From: Leptolyngbya ohadii IS1 | Lineage (GTDB): Bacteria; Cyanobacteriota; Cyanobacteriia; Elainellales; Elainellaceae | DNA length: 64,000 nt | Reading direction: 5' to 3' | Assembly: GCF_002215035.1 (NCBI RefSeq) | Contig: NZ_NKFP01000004.1 | Coordinates: 993,726-1,057,725, forward strand | Shown here: in pieces, positions 24,731 through 34,400 of the stretch | How the letters are laid out: every line of letters starts with the position of its first letter | Numbering within the stretch: position 1 is the first letter of the stretch | Notes under the pieces: generated by a model | Databases searched by the model: none | Told to the model about the DNA's origin: nothing | The model's input: only the letters and a program-made list of their open reading frames with translations | Translations under genes and position numbers: made by a program

Positions 24731-25339
24731 ATGAATCTGAACGATCGCGACTACACCCTGATTATCGACAAGAGCGGCAGTATGTCTACCCCCGATCAAC
24801 GGGGCGGCAGAACCCGCTGGGAAGAAGCAGAGGAATCTACCCTGGCACTCGCCCGCAAGTGCGAAAAGCTCGACCCTGACGGCATCACGGTTTATTTGTT
24901 TTCTGGATGGTTCAAGCGATACGACAACGTGACTTCTGCAAAGGTCGCCCAGGTCTTCCAGGAGAATGAGCCGATGGGAGCCACCAACCTGACTGCCGTT
25001 CTGCAAGATGCCCTGGACAGCTACTTTCGCCGCAAATTGGGACGACAAACCAAGCCCGGTGGCGAAACGATTCTGGTGATCACGGACGGAGAACCCGATG
25101 ATCGGAAATCGGTGATGGAGGCGATCGTTCAGGCAACCCGCAAAATGGATCGGGACGAAGAACTCGCCATTTCCTTTATCCAGGTCGGCTCTGATGTCCA
25201 GGCAACCCGCTTCCTCAAGGCACTAGACGACCAGCTCCAAAGCGTTGGTGCCAAGTTCGACATCGTAGACACAGTCACAATCGATGAAATGGAAGACATG
25301 ACGATCGCCGAAATCCTAGAAAAAGCCATCACCGACTAA
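24731..25339 (+). CDS. VWA domain protein (TerY-like), copy 2
   Basis: 202 residues, with the same layout and intact MIDAS residues as the upstream copy (DKSGSMS, GATNL, ITDGEPDD). Differences cluster in the segment after FRRK and in the helix following DDRK, while the metal site and the N-terminal RDYTLIIDKSGSM are unchanged. This suggests both copies stay functional with different partners (inference). The ribosome-binding site is weaker than for copy 1. A C-rich low-complexity spacer follows the stop. Confidence 0.85.
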   Translation: MNLNDRDYTLIIDKSGSMSTPDQRGGRTRWEEAEESTLALARKCEKLDPDGITVYLFSGWFKRYDNVTSAKVAQVFQENEPMGATNLTAVLQDALDSYFRRKLGRQTKPGGETILVITDGEPDDRKSVMEAIVQATRKMDRDEELAISFIQVGSDVQATRFLKALDDQLQSVGAKFDIVDTVTIDEMEDMTIAEILEKAITD

Positions 25340-25445
25340 CCCCCACTCCCCACTCCCCCTCTTCCCAAAAAGGCCCCAAACCTTCCCCCTCTCCCCCCTC
25401 ATCCGTCTCACCCTCCTCCTGCTCTACATTGCCCTCACCCTGCCT

Positions 25446-25922
25446 TTGCCCTTTCTGGCGGACTTTACCGACGCAGCTATTCCCCCTTCCCTGCTGGCGA
25501 TCGGCTTAGTGATTGGATTCGGCTTGCTCTATACAGCCCTGACAGAGCGGGTAACGGTGGATGAACAGGGCATTCAGGTGAGCTATCCCCGGTGGATTTC
25601 CTGGCTGTGGCGCAGAGGGTGGTCGCTTCAGTGGTCGGACATTACGGCGCTTAAGCCGCGATCGACGGGACAGGGCGGCATTGTTTACTACTTCCTTGGA
25701 AAATCCAGCGATAAGGCATACCTGCTGCCGATGCGAATAGTCGGATTTGCCCAGCTGGTTCGCACTGTGCAGGAAAAGACTGGAATCGATACGCGGGACG
25801 TGAAGCCCCTGGCTCAGCCCTGGATGTATTTGATTTTGCTGGTGTTTACGCTGATGCTGCTGGCGATCGATGCCTGGACGATTACGACTGCGTTGGGACA
25901 GATGGGTGGACAGATCGGATGA
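25446..25922 (+). CDS. Membrane protein with a PH-like central domain
   Basis: 158 residues from a TTG at 25446. The frame is open upstream, and the in-frame codons before it (LTLLLLYIALTLPLPFL) look like a first transmembrane helix, so the true start is probably further left and non-ATG, or lost in a C-rich tract. Visible: a helix at about 13-32 (LLAIGLVIGFGLLYTAL), a soluble domain (VTVDEQGIQVSYP ... WSLQWSDITALKPRS ... YYFLGKSSDKAYLLPMRI) with the strand pattern of bacterial PH domains, and a C-terminal helix (WMYLILLVFTLMLLAID). The stop overlaps the ABC ATPase start (ATGA), implying an operon. Confidence 0.6.
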   Translation: MPFLADFTDAAIPPSLLAIGLVIGFGLLYTALTERVTVDEQGIQVSYPRWISWLWRRGWSLQWSDITALKPRSTGQGGIVYYFLGKSSDKAYLLPMRIVGFAQLVRTVQEKTGIDTRDVKPLAQPWMYLILLVFTLMLLAIDAWTITTALGQMGGQIG

Positions 25923-26707
25923 CGGATCGAATGCCAGATAAAACACCAGATAAAACACCAGATAAAATGCCGCTCTTGCGGGTAGCGCAGGTGAGTCTGC
26001 AAACGGGTATTGGGGCGCACTATCTGTTGCAGGATGTTTCGTTTGAGGTGAATGCGGGCGATCGGGTGGCGATCGTGGGGGCATCGGGGGCAGGCAAAAC
26101 GACACTGCTGCGGGTGCTGAATCGGCTGAGCGAAGTCTCCCAGGGGCAGATCTGGTTTCAGGGACAGGAAATTCGCCAGATTCCGCCCGTTTCCCTCCGA
26201 CAGCAGGTGGTTTTAGTGCCCCAGGAGTCCCGGTTGCTGGGCATGACGGTGAGGGAGGCACTGGAGTATCCGCTTACCCTGCGTAAGCTGCCTCGACGCG
26301 AAATTGAGCAACGCAGGCAAACCTGGACGGAACGGCTGCGAATTCCTGCTGACTGGCTGGATCGATCGGAAGTTCAGCTTTCCGTGGGTCAAAGGCAGCT
26401 TGTGGCGATCGTCCGGGCACTAATGATTCAGCCTCCGGTTTTGCTGCTAGATGAGCCAACTTCTGCCCTGGATGCGGGGCGGGCAAATGAACTGCTGATT
26501 TGTCTAAAGGATCTGGCGCTGACGCAGAATACCGCCATTCTCATGGTCAATCATCAGCTTGAACTGGCGGAGCAGTATGGCAGTCGGTTACTGTTGCTCG
26601 ATCGCGGACGAATTGCGATGGATTCTTTTAGCGATCGCGTGGACTGGCATCAGGTAAAGCAGGATCTCCTTCAGGCGGAAGTCGAAGCGGCGGAGGAATG
26701 GGAGTAA
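25919..26707 (+). CDS. ABC transporter ATP-binding protein (orphan)
   Basis: 262 residues. Walker A GASGAGKTT, Q-loop VLVPQESRL, signature LSVGQRQL, Walker B VLLLDEPTSALD and H-loop VNHQ are all intact, so it should be an active ATPase. The closest type by eye is the FetA/PstB-like class of small importers or exporters. No permease gene lies beside it; the upstream overlapping gene encodes a 2-3 helix membrane protein that is not a typical permease. The N-terminus contains three 12-bp direct repeats encoding PDKT-PDKT-PDKM, an unusual leader before the domain. Confidence 0.88.
   Translation: MTDRMPDKTPDKTPDKMPLLRVAQVSLQTGIGAHYLLQDVSFEVNAGDRVAIVGASGAGKTTLLRVLNRLSEVSQGQIWFQGQEIRQIPPVSLRQQVVLVPQESRLLGMTVREALEYPLTLRKLPRREIEQRRQTWTERLRIPADWLDRSEVQLSVGQRQLVAIVRALMIQPPVLLLDEPTSALDAGRANELLICLKDLALTQNTAILMVNHQLELAEQYGSRLLLLDRGRIAMDSFSDRVDWHQVKQDLLQAEVEAAEEWE
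25934..25969 (+). repeat. Three 12-bp direct repeats inside the ABC ATPase N-terminus
   Basis: CCAGATAAAACA occurs at 25934-25945 and 25946-25957, and CCAGATAAAATG at 25958-25969. The unit length is a multiple of three, so copy-number change would keep the frame. Confidence 0.9.
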
Positions 26708-26741
26708 GATTAAGGCGCAGATTATTCAGGGGCAACCTGAA

Positions 26742-28667
26742 ATGACTTCAGCGCAGGAGCAGTATCACAGCATCGTTCGGCACTACCTTCAGAGCGGACA
26801 AATTTCCCCCGCTGCCCAGCGGATTTTAGAGCAGCAGCGCAGCTATTTGAATCTGCTCACCGATGAAGCCGAAGCGATCGAGCAATCTGTTCTAGAAGGG
26901 AATTTTGAGGCGGGCGATACGATTCCTTCTGTAGAGGACATTGCCCCAGTTCACGAGTCTTCCCCTGCTGAAGCGATTCCTTCTGTAGAGGACATTGCCC
27001 CAGTTCGCGAATCTTCGCCTGCTGAAGCGATTCCTTCTGTAGAAGATATCTCACCGGAAGCTGAGAATTTGGAGACAGAGGATTACCCCCCTGAGTTTCA
27101 ATCTAATGCGGTATCTCAAAGTCCCCAGTCTGACAACGTTCTGAACTTTCAAACTCCCCCAGAATTGGGGGATTTAGGGGGCGTCCCAAACCTTCAAACT
27201 CTCCCCTCGTTCTCCCTTGAAAGTAAGTCCCTATCCAGTCATTCAGGCAACGATATAACTTCCTCAAACTTCACAACAGAAACCAATGCTTCGTCTGACT
27301 CCGAAGCCCGATCGCGCTACAAAAGTGCCTACTTTCAGGCAATCCGGCTTCTGTTTCCCCTGGATGACCTGTTAACGTTGGGACTGCGATCGCTTCAGCA
27401 AACCCTGAACCTGCAAGATGGCGACGTGAAGGCGATCGAAACTTTCTGCCAGGAGGAGTTTGAGGCAGAACAGCAGCAATATCAGACCAACCTGAACCTT
27501 TATCGCGAGGAGTTTGCGTCTGCGAAGTTTTCCCTGCATCGGGAATCTGTTCAGGATGAGCTATGGCAACTTCAGCGCAAGCTGGGTCTTCGCAGTGAGG
27601 ATGTCCTGAAATTAGAACGGGACGTGATGCGGGAAAATGCAATCGAAGCGGATCGGGATTTGCTGGCTATCAATCTGCATTCCTCCGAAATGGCGCGAGG
27701 TCAGGCGATCGAAAAGGAACTGTTTGACGATACCGATACTACCGACCGCTTCGCGCAGCCCCCCCAGGCGGATCGATCGGGACAGGGGAGCAGTCCTCGC
27801 CCCCATACTGAACCTGAGAAGATTGTCCCCCAGGATGCAGGCGATACGGCGAATAATCTAACCGATCGAGAAGTAACCGATCGCCATATTGCTAGTGCTG
27901 CTGCCCTGGACTTCTCTGATAATCTTGGTGACTGGGGCGAAGAGCAGGCTGGAAGGCAGACCACAAGCATCAATTTGGATGGATCTAATCGTTCTGCAAA
28001 CGTAACCCCGTCCAGTTCCCAAGCTGGTTCTCAAGTGGGTTCTCAATCCGTTTCCCAAACCGTCCTCGAATCCGTTCCCCAAACTGAGTTAGACTTTGCC
28101 TTTCAAGAGCTGGAAAGGCATTTGAGCAGCGAATCGCGGGACTGGTGGGAAGCAGACCAGACCACCTATCAAATTTTGCTGAAGCTATCGCCCAACGAAT
28201 CGCTCGGCTGGCTGGATACAACGTCGATCGAGCAAATTTATCAGAGTGATGCCCTTCAGCGGATCGACCGCCTCTGGAGTGATGCCAGCGAAGGCAGGTT
28301 TGGCTTATACGCCCAGCGTGAGGTTTACAAAAAGGTCGAACAGGAATTGCGGGTACAGTACCAGGACAAAATGAAGGACGATCGCTTGCAGCAGCTCTAT
28401 ATTCAAGAATTTGTGCGGACGATCGGCTGGTGGGACAACCGGCTGAAATTCGTCAAGTTCTATCGCTGGCTTAGCTTTGAGTTGGATCTGGCAGGCGCAC
28501 CCGATATTCCCCAGGGGCAGTTCCCGGCGTACTGGTTCTGGGTGATTCCCAGCAGATATGCCCTTCAGCTAGGCGGCATTGGTTTCGGGCAGGGTGGCTG
28601 GCGAGTTGACACGTCGCGGATGCGAGCCTGGATCAATAAGCTGAGAAGCTGCAAATTTGAACCGTAG
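26742..28667 (+). CDS. GUN4-domain protein with a long repeat-bearing N-terminal region
   Basis: 641 residues. The C-terminal region (about 449-600) is a GUN4 domain: a helical bundle with WWEADQTTYQILLKL, GWLDTTSIEQI, ALQRIDRLWSDASEGRFGLY and VRTIGWW. GUN4 binds porphyrins and stimulates Mg-chelatase in chlorophyll synthesis, but many cyanobacterial multidomain GUN4 proteins have unknown roles. The middle (about 185-310) is helical (LFPLDDLLTLGLRSLQQTLN ... LGLRSEDVLKLERDV). Residues 60-105 contain 2.6 copies of an 18-residue repeat (IPSVEDIAPVRESSPAEA), and about 138-149 are translated from a dispersed repeat. The start ATG has only a weak ribosome-binding site. Probably soluble. Confidence 0.8.
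   Translation: MTSAQEQYHSIVRHYLQSGQISPAAQRILEQQRSYLNLLTDEAEAIEQSVLEGNFEAGDTIPSVEDIAPVHESSPAEAIPSVEDIAPVRESSPAEAIPSVEDISPEAENLETEDYPPEFQSNAVSQSPQSDNVLNFQTPPELGDLGGVPNLQTLPSFSLESKSLSSHSGNDITSSNFTTETNASSDSEARSRYKSAYFQAIRLLFPLDDLLTLGLRSLQQTLNLQDGDVKAIETFCQEEFEAEQQQYQTNLNLYREEFASAKFSLHRESVQDELWQLQRKLGLRSEDVLKLERDVMRENAIEADRDLLAINLHSSEMARGQAIEKELFDDTDTTDRFAQPPQADRSGQGSSPRPHTEPEKIVPQDAGDTANNLTDREVTDRHIASAAALDFSDNLGDWGEEQAGRQTTSINLDGSNRSANVTPSSSQAGSQVGSQSVSQTVLESVPQTELDFAFQELERHLSSESRDWWEADQTTYQILLKLSPNESLGWLDTTSIEQIYQSDALQRIDRLWSDASEGRFGLYAQREVYKKVEQELRVQYQDKMKDDRLQQLYIQEFVRTIGWWDNRLKFVKFYRWLSFELDLAGAPDIPQGQFPAYWFWVIPSRYALQLGGIGFGQGGWRVDTSRMRAWINKLRSCKFEP
26921..27050 (+). repeat. 54-bp in-frame direct repeats in the GUN4-domain gene
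   Basis: The block starting GATTCCTTCTGTAGAGGACA recurs at 26921, 26975 and 27029 (period 54 bp, third copy partial and diverged). It encodes the 18-residue protein repeat. Confidence 0.9.
27154..27187 (+). repeat. Dispersed repeat family B (copy 4), translated inside the GUN4-domain gene
   Basis: CTCCCCCAGAATTGGGGGAT followed by TTAGGGGGCGTCCC is the same element found between genes at 22942, 18643 and 9197. Here it is read in frame as PPELGDLGGVP within a disordered region. Confidence 0.8.
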
Positions 28668-28698
28668 CAGAGTTAATGCATCCCGGTCGTGTGGCATA

Positions 28699-28729
28699 GG
28701 GATAGCGGCAGTTCGCGAACCGCCCTTAC
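28699..28729. repeat. Dispersed repeat family C (copy 1), G/C hairpin
   Basis: GCGGCAGTTCGCGAACCGCC flanked by GAT and CTTAC forms a strong inverted repeat in the convergent gap. A related hairpin (GGGCGGTTCGCAAGCCGCCC) occurs at 48186-48213. Confidence 0.65.
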
Positions 28730-28730
28730 G

Positions 28731-28807
28731 CAGATATTTCCTGCAACGATCGATTCCTGTACTCTCGGCAAGACCCGTCCTGATGCAGATATTTCCTGCA
28801 ACGATCG
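28731..28807 (+). repeat. 22-bp direct repeat, two copies 55 bp apart
   Basis: A 22-mer beginning CAGATATTTCCTGCAACGAT is present at 28731-28752 and 28786-28807, between the convergent GUN4 and helicase genes. The sequence before each copy is also partly alike, so the duplicated unit is about 55 bp. Confidence 0.85.
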
Positions 28808-28808
28808 C

Positions 28809-31262
28809 TTATTTTTGAGGAAATTTTTGGCAGAGGGCAGGCAAAACCGGACAGGGATTTTGATCCTGTAAGCTATCTGGCTTACTCCAGGTAAAGGGGG
28901 CTTTGCGGGCGGCAGACATCCACAGGAGACGCTTGGCGCGGGTCATGGCTACATAGAGCAGCCGGAATTCTTCTGCGACTTTAAGCTGCTTTGCCCGTTC
29001 CCAGGCGGCGATCGTATCGGGCAGGGGATATTCGCCGTGGACGCTGGCGCGGATTTGCGCTCTGGCAATTTCGGGCAGGGAAAACTCGCCGAGAAACTGC
29101 GACTGGGGCAGGACGCGCATCGTACCGGGAATCAAATTGTCGTGCAGGAAGGGGATAAACACGAAGTCCCAGTCCAGCCCCTTTGCCTTGTGCATCGTAA
29201 TAATCGTCACCTGCCTGGAGCGAATGTAGCGTTCCTCTGGGTCATCGGTTTCCACAGGTTCAAATCGCTCCGATCGCACAATTTCCCCTAGCGCCTCAAT
29301 CACGGCAGACAGGGAAGGATTGGCGGCGGTTTGCTGTGCCAGTCGCTCTGCCAGCTTATCCACCGTTGCGAGTTCTGCCTGCTCGTATTGCAGGGTCATC
29401 GCCAGAAAGGGAATGATCTGAAAATGGGGCAGTTCCAGCCGGGCACGCAGTAAAGCGGTACAGTAGCGCCGAGCCTTTAGGACGGCTTCGGGCTGAGGTG
29501 GGTCGAGCAATCCCGGATAGAGAAACTGTTCCGGCAGGCTCACCAGCGAGTTGAGATCCTGGGTGGGAATCACCTGGCGATCGACAAAGACCTGCAATGC
29601 CGCCTTGAGGAAATCCGGCGAGTGAGGACGATCGAGGAATTGCAATAACGCCAGAATTTCAGCGGGAATGTGGGACTGTCGATCGCGATCGCCCACGTCG
29701 TAAATTGTGATGCCCAACTGCGGAAGGTCGGTATCGATGCCGAATTCCTGGGGGTAGCGTAGCCGTTCGGCAATAAAGCGTCCCTGCCGATTTTCTCGCA
29801 CTAGAATTGCGGCTCTGGCTTCGGGATGCTGGGTCAACAGATCGCCAATCCGCTGTGCCATCAGATCGACCGTGTGGTACACATCTGCGGGAAAGCGAAG
29901 TTCCAGTCCGTTGCCTGCGGGAGTTGGGTTGGCGTCGGGCTGCGGATCGTTTTCCGACACAGGCTGAATCTTTTGCGGACGGAAGGGTAAACTCCATTCG
30001 CCGGACTGCTCGACCTTGTACCGCTGATTTACCCAGTCCAGCATAAAGTTAGCGGCACTGAGGATAACCGGGCTGCTGCGTCCCGCCTGATCCATTTCGG
30101 CGAGAGTGCCCTCTGCCTGACACCGCGCGCAGAATTCGCGGAAAAAGATCGGGTCGGCAGGGGTAAACGTGGAGTTGATTGCCTGATTGGGATCGCCCAC
30201 TCGCACCAGGTTCATAGGGGCATTGGGATCGATGGAATCAGCTGCAAGTAGCTCTAGCAGACGAGTTTGCAGCGGCGAAGAGTCCTGTGCCTCATCCTCA
30301 AAAACAGCGTAAATTTGCGATCGCCAAAACTGTCGGGCACTGTCATTTTCTAAAACCCGCAGCGCCGCCAGAATCATATCGTCGTAGTCGATAAACCGCC
30401 GCAGCTGAAGCAAGTCCTGATAGCGATCGTATAGACCCGCCGCAATTTCCAGTACGTTATAGTCGTCTACTTCGCCGATCGAGCGCGATTGCTGGCTTAA
30501 ATTCAGCAAATCCTGGGGCAGCAAACCAGAACTTTTTGCCTCATGAATCACCGTGTACGCCAGTTCGGGCAGCACTTCGGTTCGCAAAACGGACTGTCGC
30601 CGCAGCCGTTCGGTTTCCTCTCCATCGAACTGTCTGCCCTCCAGAAGCCGCTGATAGTGCTGCGGGGTTGCCCCAATCCACTGATCCACACAAATCCGAA
30701 TCAGCCGATTGCTTTGATTGGGTGAAATTAGCGTCAGCCGTTCCAGATTAATGCCGGACAGATCGGGATGCCGCGACGCGATGTTCAGTGCCAGTCCATG
30801 CAGCGTGTAGACCTGGAATCCCTGGGACGGCAGCGACAATTGGCGCAAATACTGCCGAATTTTGCCCTTCAGGTTTGCTACTGCCGATCGCGTAAACGTC
30901 ACCAGCAAAAGCTGTCCCGTTGGAAAAGGCTGTCCCCTTGAAATCGAAGCAATAGAACCCTGGATAGAATCTGCCTGAAGCGAAGCCAGATTGCCCATCT
31001 GCGAATGGCTCACCTGCAAATAGCGTTCTGCAAGCAAAATTGCCGCTGCCACTGCCATCCCGGTAGACTTCCCCGATCCGGGCACTGCGGAAACCGCCAG
31101 CGATCCGCCTTTCCAGTCCGCCATTCTTTGCTGACCGGGTCGCAGCGTTGCCCTCAACTGTTGCAGCATTTGTCCCTTGAGCGTCAGGGTTTCAAGCTGT
31201 TCGGGACTGAGGCGGGCGTTTAATTCAGGGTTGAGTTCCGCCGGATTAAGATCGAGCGACAT
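28809..31262 (-). CDS. UvrD/Rep-like superfamily 1 ATP-dependent DNA helicase
   Basis: 817 residues. SF1A motifs are in order: a Q-like motif (RPGQQRMADW), I (AVPGSGKST), Ia (VTFTRSAVANLKGKI), II (FEDEAQDSSPLQ), III (VGDPNQAI), V (TIITMHKAKGLDWDFVFIP) and VI (LLYVAMTRAKRLLW). It should unwind DNA 3'-5' in repair or restart. It is longer in the 2A region and shorter at the C-terminus than classical UvrD, so it is a cyanobacterial variant rather than uvrD itself. The start ATG at 31262 is the only good one. The stop is 1 bp from the second 22-bp direct repeat. Confidence 0.88.
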   Translation of the reverse strand: MSLDLNPAELNPELNARLSPEQLETLTLKGQMLQQLRATLRPGQQRMADWKGGSLAVSAVPGSGKSTGMAVAAAILLAERYLQVSHSQMGNLASLQADSIQGSIASISRGQPFPTGQLLLVTFTRSAVANLKGKIRQYLRQLSLPSQGFQVYTLHGLALNIASRHPDLSGINLERLTLISPNQSNRLIRICVDQWIGATPQHYQRLLEGRQFDGEETERLRRQSVLRTEVLPELAYTVIHEAKSSGLLPQDLLNLSQQSRSIGEVDDYNVLEIAAGLYDRYQDLLQLRRFIDYDDMILAALRVLENDSARQFWRSQIYAVFEDEAQDSSPLQTRLLELLAADSIDPNAPMNLVRVGDPNQAINSTFTPADPIFFREFCARCQAEGTLAEMDQAGRSSPVILSAANFMLDWVNQRYKVEQSGEWSLPFRPQKIQPVSENDPQPDANPTPAGNGLELRFPADVYHTVDLMAQRIGDLLTQHPEARAAILVRENRQGRFIAERLRYPQEFGIDTDLPQLGITIYDVGDRDRQSHIPAEILALLQFLDRPHSPDFLKAALQVFVDRQVIPTQDLNSLVSLPEQFLYPGLLDPPQPEAVLKARRYCTALLRARLELPHFQIIPFLAMTLQYEQAELATVDKLAERLAQQTAANPSLSAVIEALGEIVRSERFEPVETDDPEERYIRSRQVTIITMHKAKGLDWDFVFIPFLHDNLIPGTMRVLPQSQFLGEFSLPEIARAQIRASVHGEYPLPDTIAAWERAKQLKVAEEFRLLYVAMTRAKRLLWMSAARKAPFTWSKPDSLQDQNPCPVLPALCQKFPQK

Positions 31263-31312
31263 AGGCAGAGAGGCGATCGACTGAGGTAGAGCAACGGTTG
31301 CAGATCTCCCAG

Positions 31313-31350
31313 CGCTTAAACTAAGGCTTAAACTAACCGAGGCTTAAACC
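31313..31350. repeat. Three copies of GCTTAAACTAA-like unit between helicase and histidine kinase genes
   Basis: GCTTAAACTAAG, GCTTAAACTAACCGAG and GCTTAAACC follow one another directly, in the gap downstream of the large histidine kinase stop and upstream of the helicase start. Confidence 0.75.
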
Positions 31351-31479
31351 GGGAGTTTGCAGAATTTATTTGCAGATTCCATTTATAGTGCCCGAACCCG
31401 CTAAATTGACACTAGATTTATTGAGAACTAGTGTACTGCTAAGATTTAATTTTTTCTAGAAGATGGCGATCGCGTTACA

Positions 31480-34400
31480 TCAGCCAATCGAGAGCGGAAA
31501 TTTGAGCGTAAAGCGGGTTTCTCCGGTTTCACTTTCAACGCGAATCGTGCCGCCCAATCGTTCCACCAGCTTTTTCACTAAGGCTAACCCCAGCCCCGTA
31601 CCGCCATGCTTCCAGGGATCGCTGTTCGGAATGCGGTAAAACTTATCGAAAATGCGATCGCGTTCCGCAGGGGAAATTTCAACGCCAGAATTGCTGACCC
31701 GCAGTTCCAGATACTCTTCTGGATACTCTTCTAGATACTCTTCCAGATGCTCCGATGTTTTGGCACCCGAAACGGTAATCGTCCCGCCCTCCGGCGTATA
31801 TTTGCAGGCATTGTTCAAAAGTTCGCTGAGAATCCGTTCCAGATCCGATAGATCGGTCGTAAAGGTGGGTAGATTCTCTGGAATCCGAATTACAATCTGC
31901 TGCTGCTGCCGATGCGCTCGCTCGACAAAGGACTCTGCCAGATGGGGAATATAGAACTGAAGCTCGATCGGTACCAAGTTCAGCGGTTCCGTTTCCGCAT
32001 CCAGACGAGTGAGATCCAGCAGATCGTTAATCAGCCCAATTTCTCGCTGTCCTTCCGTTCTCAGTACGTTGAGATAGCGATCGATCGGATTGGTGAGATC
32101 ACCCAGAATTCCCAGACGATTCAGGCTGATTTCGAGCATCTGGGTCGCCATGCGGATATTGGAGACCGGGGTTCGCAGTTCGTGGGAGACGGTGCTGAGA
32201 AAGTCATCCTTCAGCCGATTTAGCCGCTCTAGTTCCTGCACCTGGAGTTGGGCTGCCTGAAACAGTCGGGATTGCCGCAGCGCAATGGCACATTGGTTTG
32301 CGACCTGCTGCACCAAACGAACTTCTAGCTCGTTGAACCATGCCTGCGGTGCTTTAAATAGCCAGAGGTCGCCCAGAATGCCGTTTTCATCCAGGATGGG
32401 GCAGGCAAGAATGGCACCCCTGCCCTGGTGGGGACGGAGATGATCGAGGTCTATGCCACAAAACTGGCAAACCTGCCCCTGAAACAAAAGGAGATAGACT
32501 TCTCGATTGGGAGCCTCCGCGATCGTAAAGCTGTGCCCCAATGCCTGAGAAGGTGCGTTGGTGTATTCATAGGCGATCGTGGAAGTGGTTTGATCCGCGC
32601 TATAGATTCCGGTATCGCAGATTTCCACCTGAAGTCCCAGGGCAAGTTCATCAACTGCCGCCTGCAAAATCTCCTGTTCATCCAGGCTGTCGCGAACACG
32701 ATCGGTGATGCGTTTTAGCAGTTCCTCAAAGTGCAAAGACTGCTGAAGCTGTGCTGTGCGTTCCCGCACCTGTAATTCCAATTGGGTGTTCAGGGTTTGG
32801 ACTTGCTGATGAAGTTCCGACTGCTGAAGGGCGATCGCAAGCTGGGTTGCCAACTGCTGTTGCAGCGCAATTTCAAACGGTTGCCACGGTCGGGGTTCCT
32901 CGCAGTGATGGGCAGCCAATAGTCCCCAGAGACAATTGCCTTGAACAATGGGCACCACGAGCTTTGCCCGCACCTGAATCTGCTCCAGCATTGCAATCTG
33001 ATGGGGATACAGATCCGCCCTGTAGATATCCTCTATGGCAGTCAGCTGCTCTCGCTGGTGAAATCGTCCTTCTTCAAGCCAGGAATCCATGATTTCCTTG
33101 CCAAGCAGGGACTGCCATCCTGCGGTTACGGACTCCGCGACAACCGTGCCATTCCATGCTGCGTCAAAGCGATGGATGACAACGCGATCCACCTGAAGCA
33201 ATTGCCGAACTTCCTCAACAGCAGTGGCGAGAATTTGCTCTAGATCCAGCGTTTGTCGAATGTTCTGGGCGATCGTCATCAACAGCCGATCCCGTTCTGC
33301 CTGCTGGCGTAGCTTTACCTGGGATTCCTTCAAATTCGTAACGTCAACCGCGATCCCAAGCATATGTTGAGGTGCACCCGATGACGTACGCTGACTGATT
33401 CTGTCCCGACTGAGAAGCCAACGATAGCCTCCTGCTTTGTGCCGAATCCGGTATTCGAGTTCAACATATTCATTGTCCTGAATTTGAGACAGTGCCTCTG
33501 CTTTATGAAGCACACTGTGTAAATCCTGGGGATGGACAAGCTGGGGGAAGAGGGCACTGCCCATGCTGAGAATTTCGTCAGGAGAATAGCCCAACACCGT
33601 TTCAATCTGCTGACTACAGAAAATACTGCGCTGTTCTATCAAGTCATACACATAGATAATTGCCAGCGTTGACTCTGCAATTTGCTCAAGAAACTGCTGG
33701 TGTTCCCGGAGCGCCGCTTCCGCCCCATTGCGCTCGGCTTCGAGCAGCCTGCGTTCGGTAATGTCCAGGTCTACGCCAATAATGCGGTTGGGTCGCCCCT
33801 GGGAATCGTACGTTGTGAGGGCGCAGGATTCGATATAGCGAACAGTACCATTCGGCAGGAGAATGCGAAACTCAACCCGCACTGCTGTTTTGAGGACTTG
33901 CCTTTGCTCTACTGCGGCGCGACAGGCAGCCAGATCATCGGGATGAATTCGCGCTTCCCAGGTGGCGTAGTCAATCCCAGACTCAGACGGTGGAATATCG
34001 TACATCTGGTGGAGATGATCGTCCCAGGTGATGCGATCGCTCGTGAGATCCCAATCCCAGACGCCCAAATTGCCCGCTTCGATCGCCAGTTTTTGTCGGT
34101 TAGAAAGGGTTTGAAGCTGTTCTTCTGCATGTTTGCGATCGGTAATGTCGGTGTGGATGCCGACCATTCGCAGCGGTTGCCCCTGTGCATCCCACGTCAC
34201 CACTTTGCCCCGATCGAGAATCCATTTCAGGCTGCCGTCTTTGCACCGAACCCGAAGCTCCTGTCGATAAATCGGTGTTTTTCCGCTGAAATGGTCAGCT
34301 AGCTTTGCCTCGCACTGGACGTGATCGTCTGGATGAATCCGACTTGCCCAGTCTTCCAGCGTATTGTCGATCTCATCCTCGGCGTAGCCCAACAGCGTAG

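Noticed and set aside
28731-28807. CRISPR-like pair of direct repeats
   Set aside because: Only two copies, no cas genes and similar flanking sequence on both copies.
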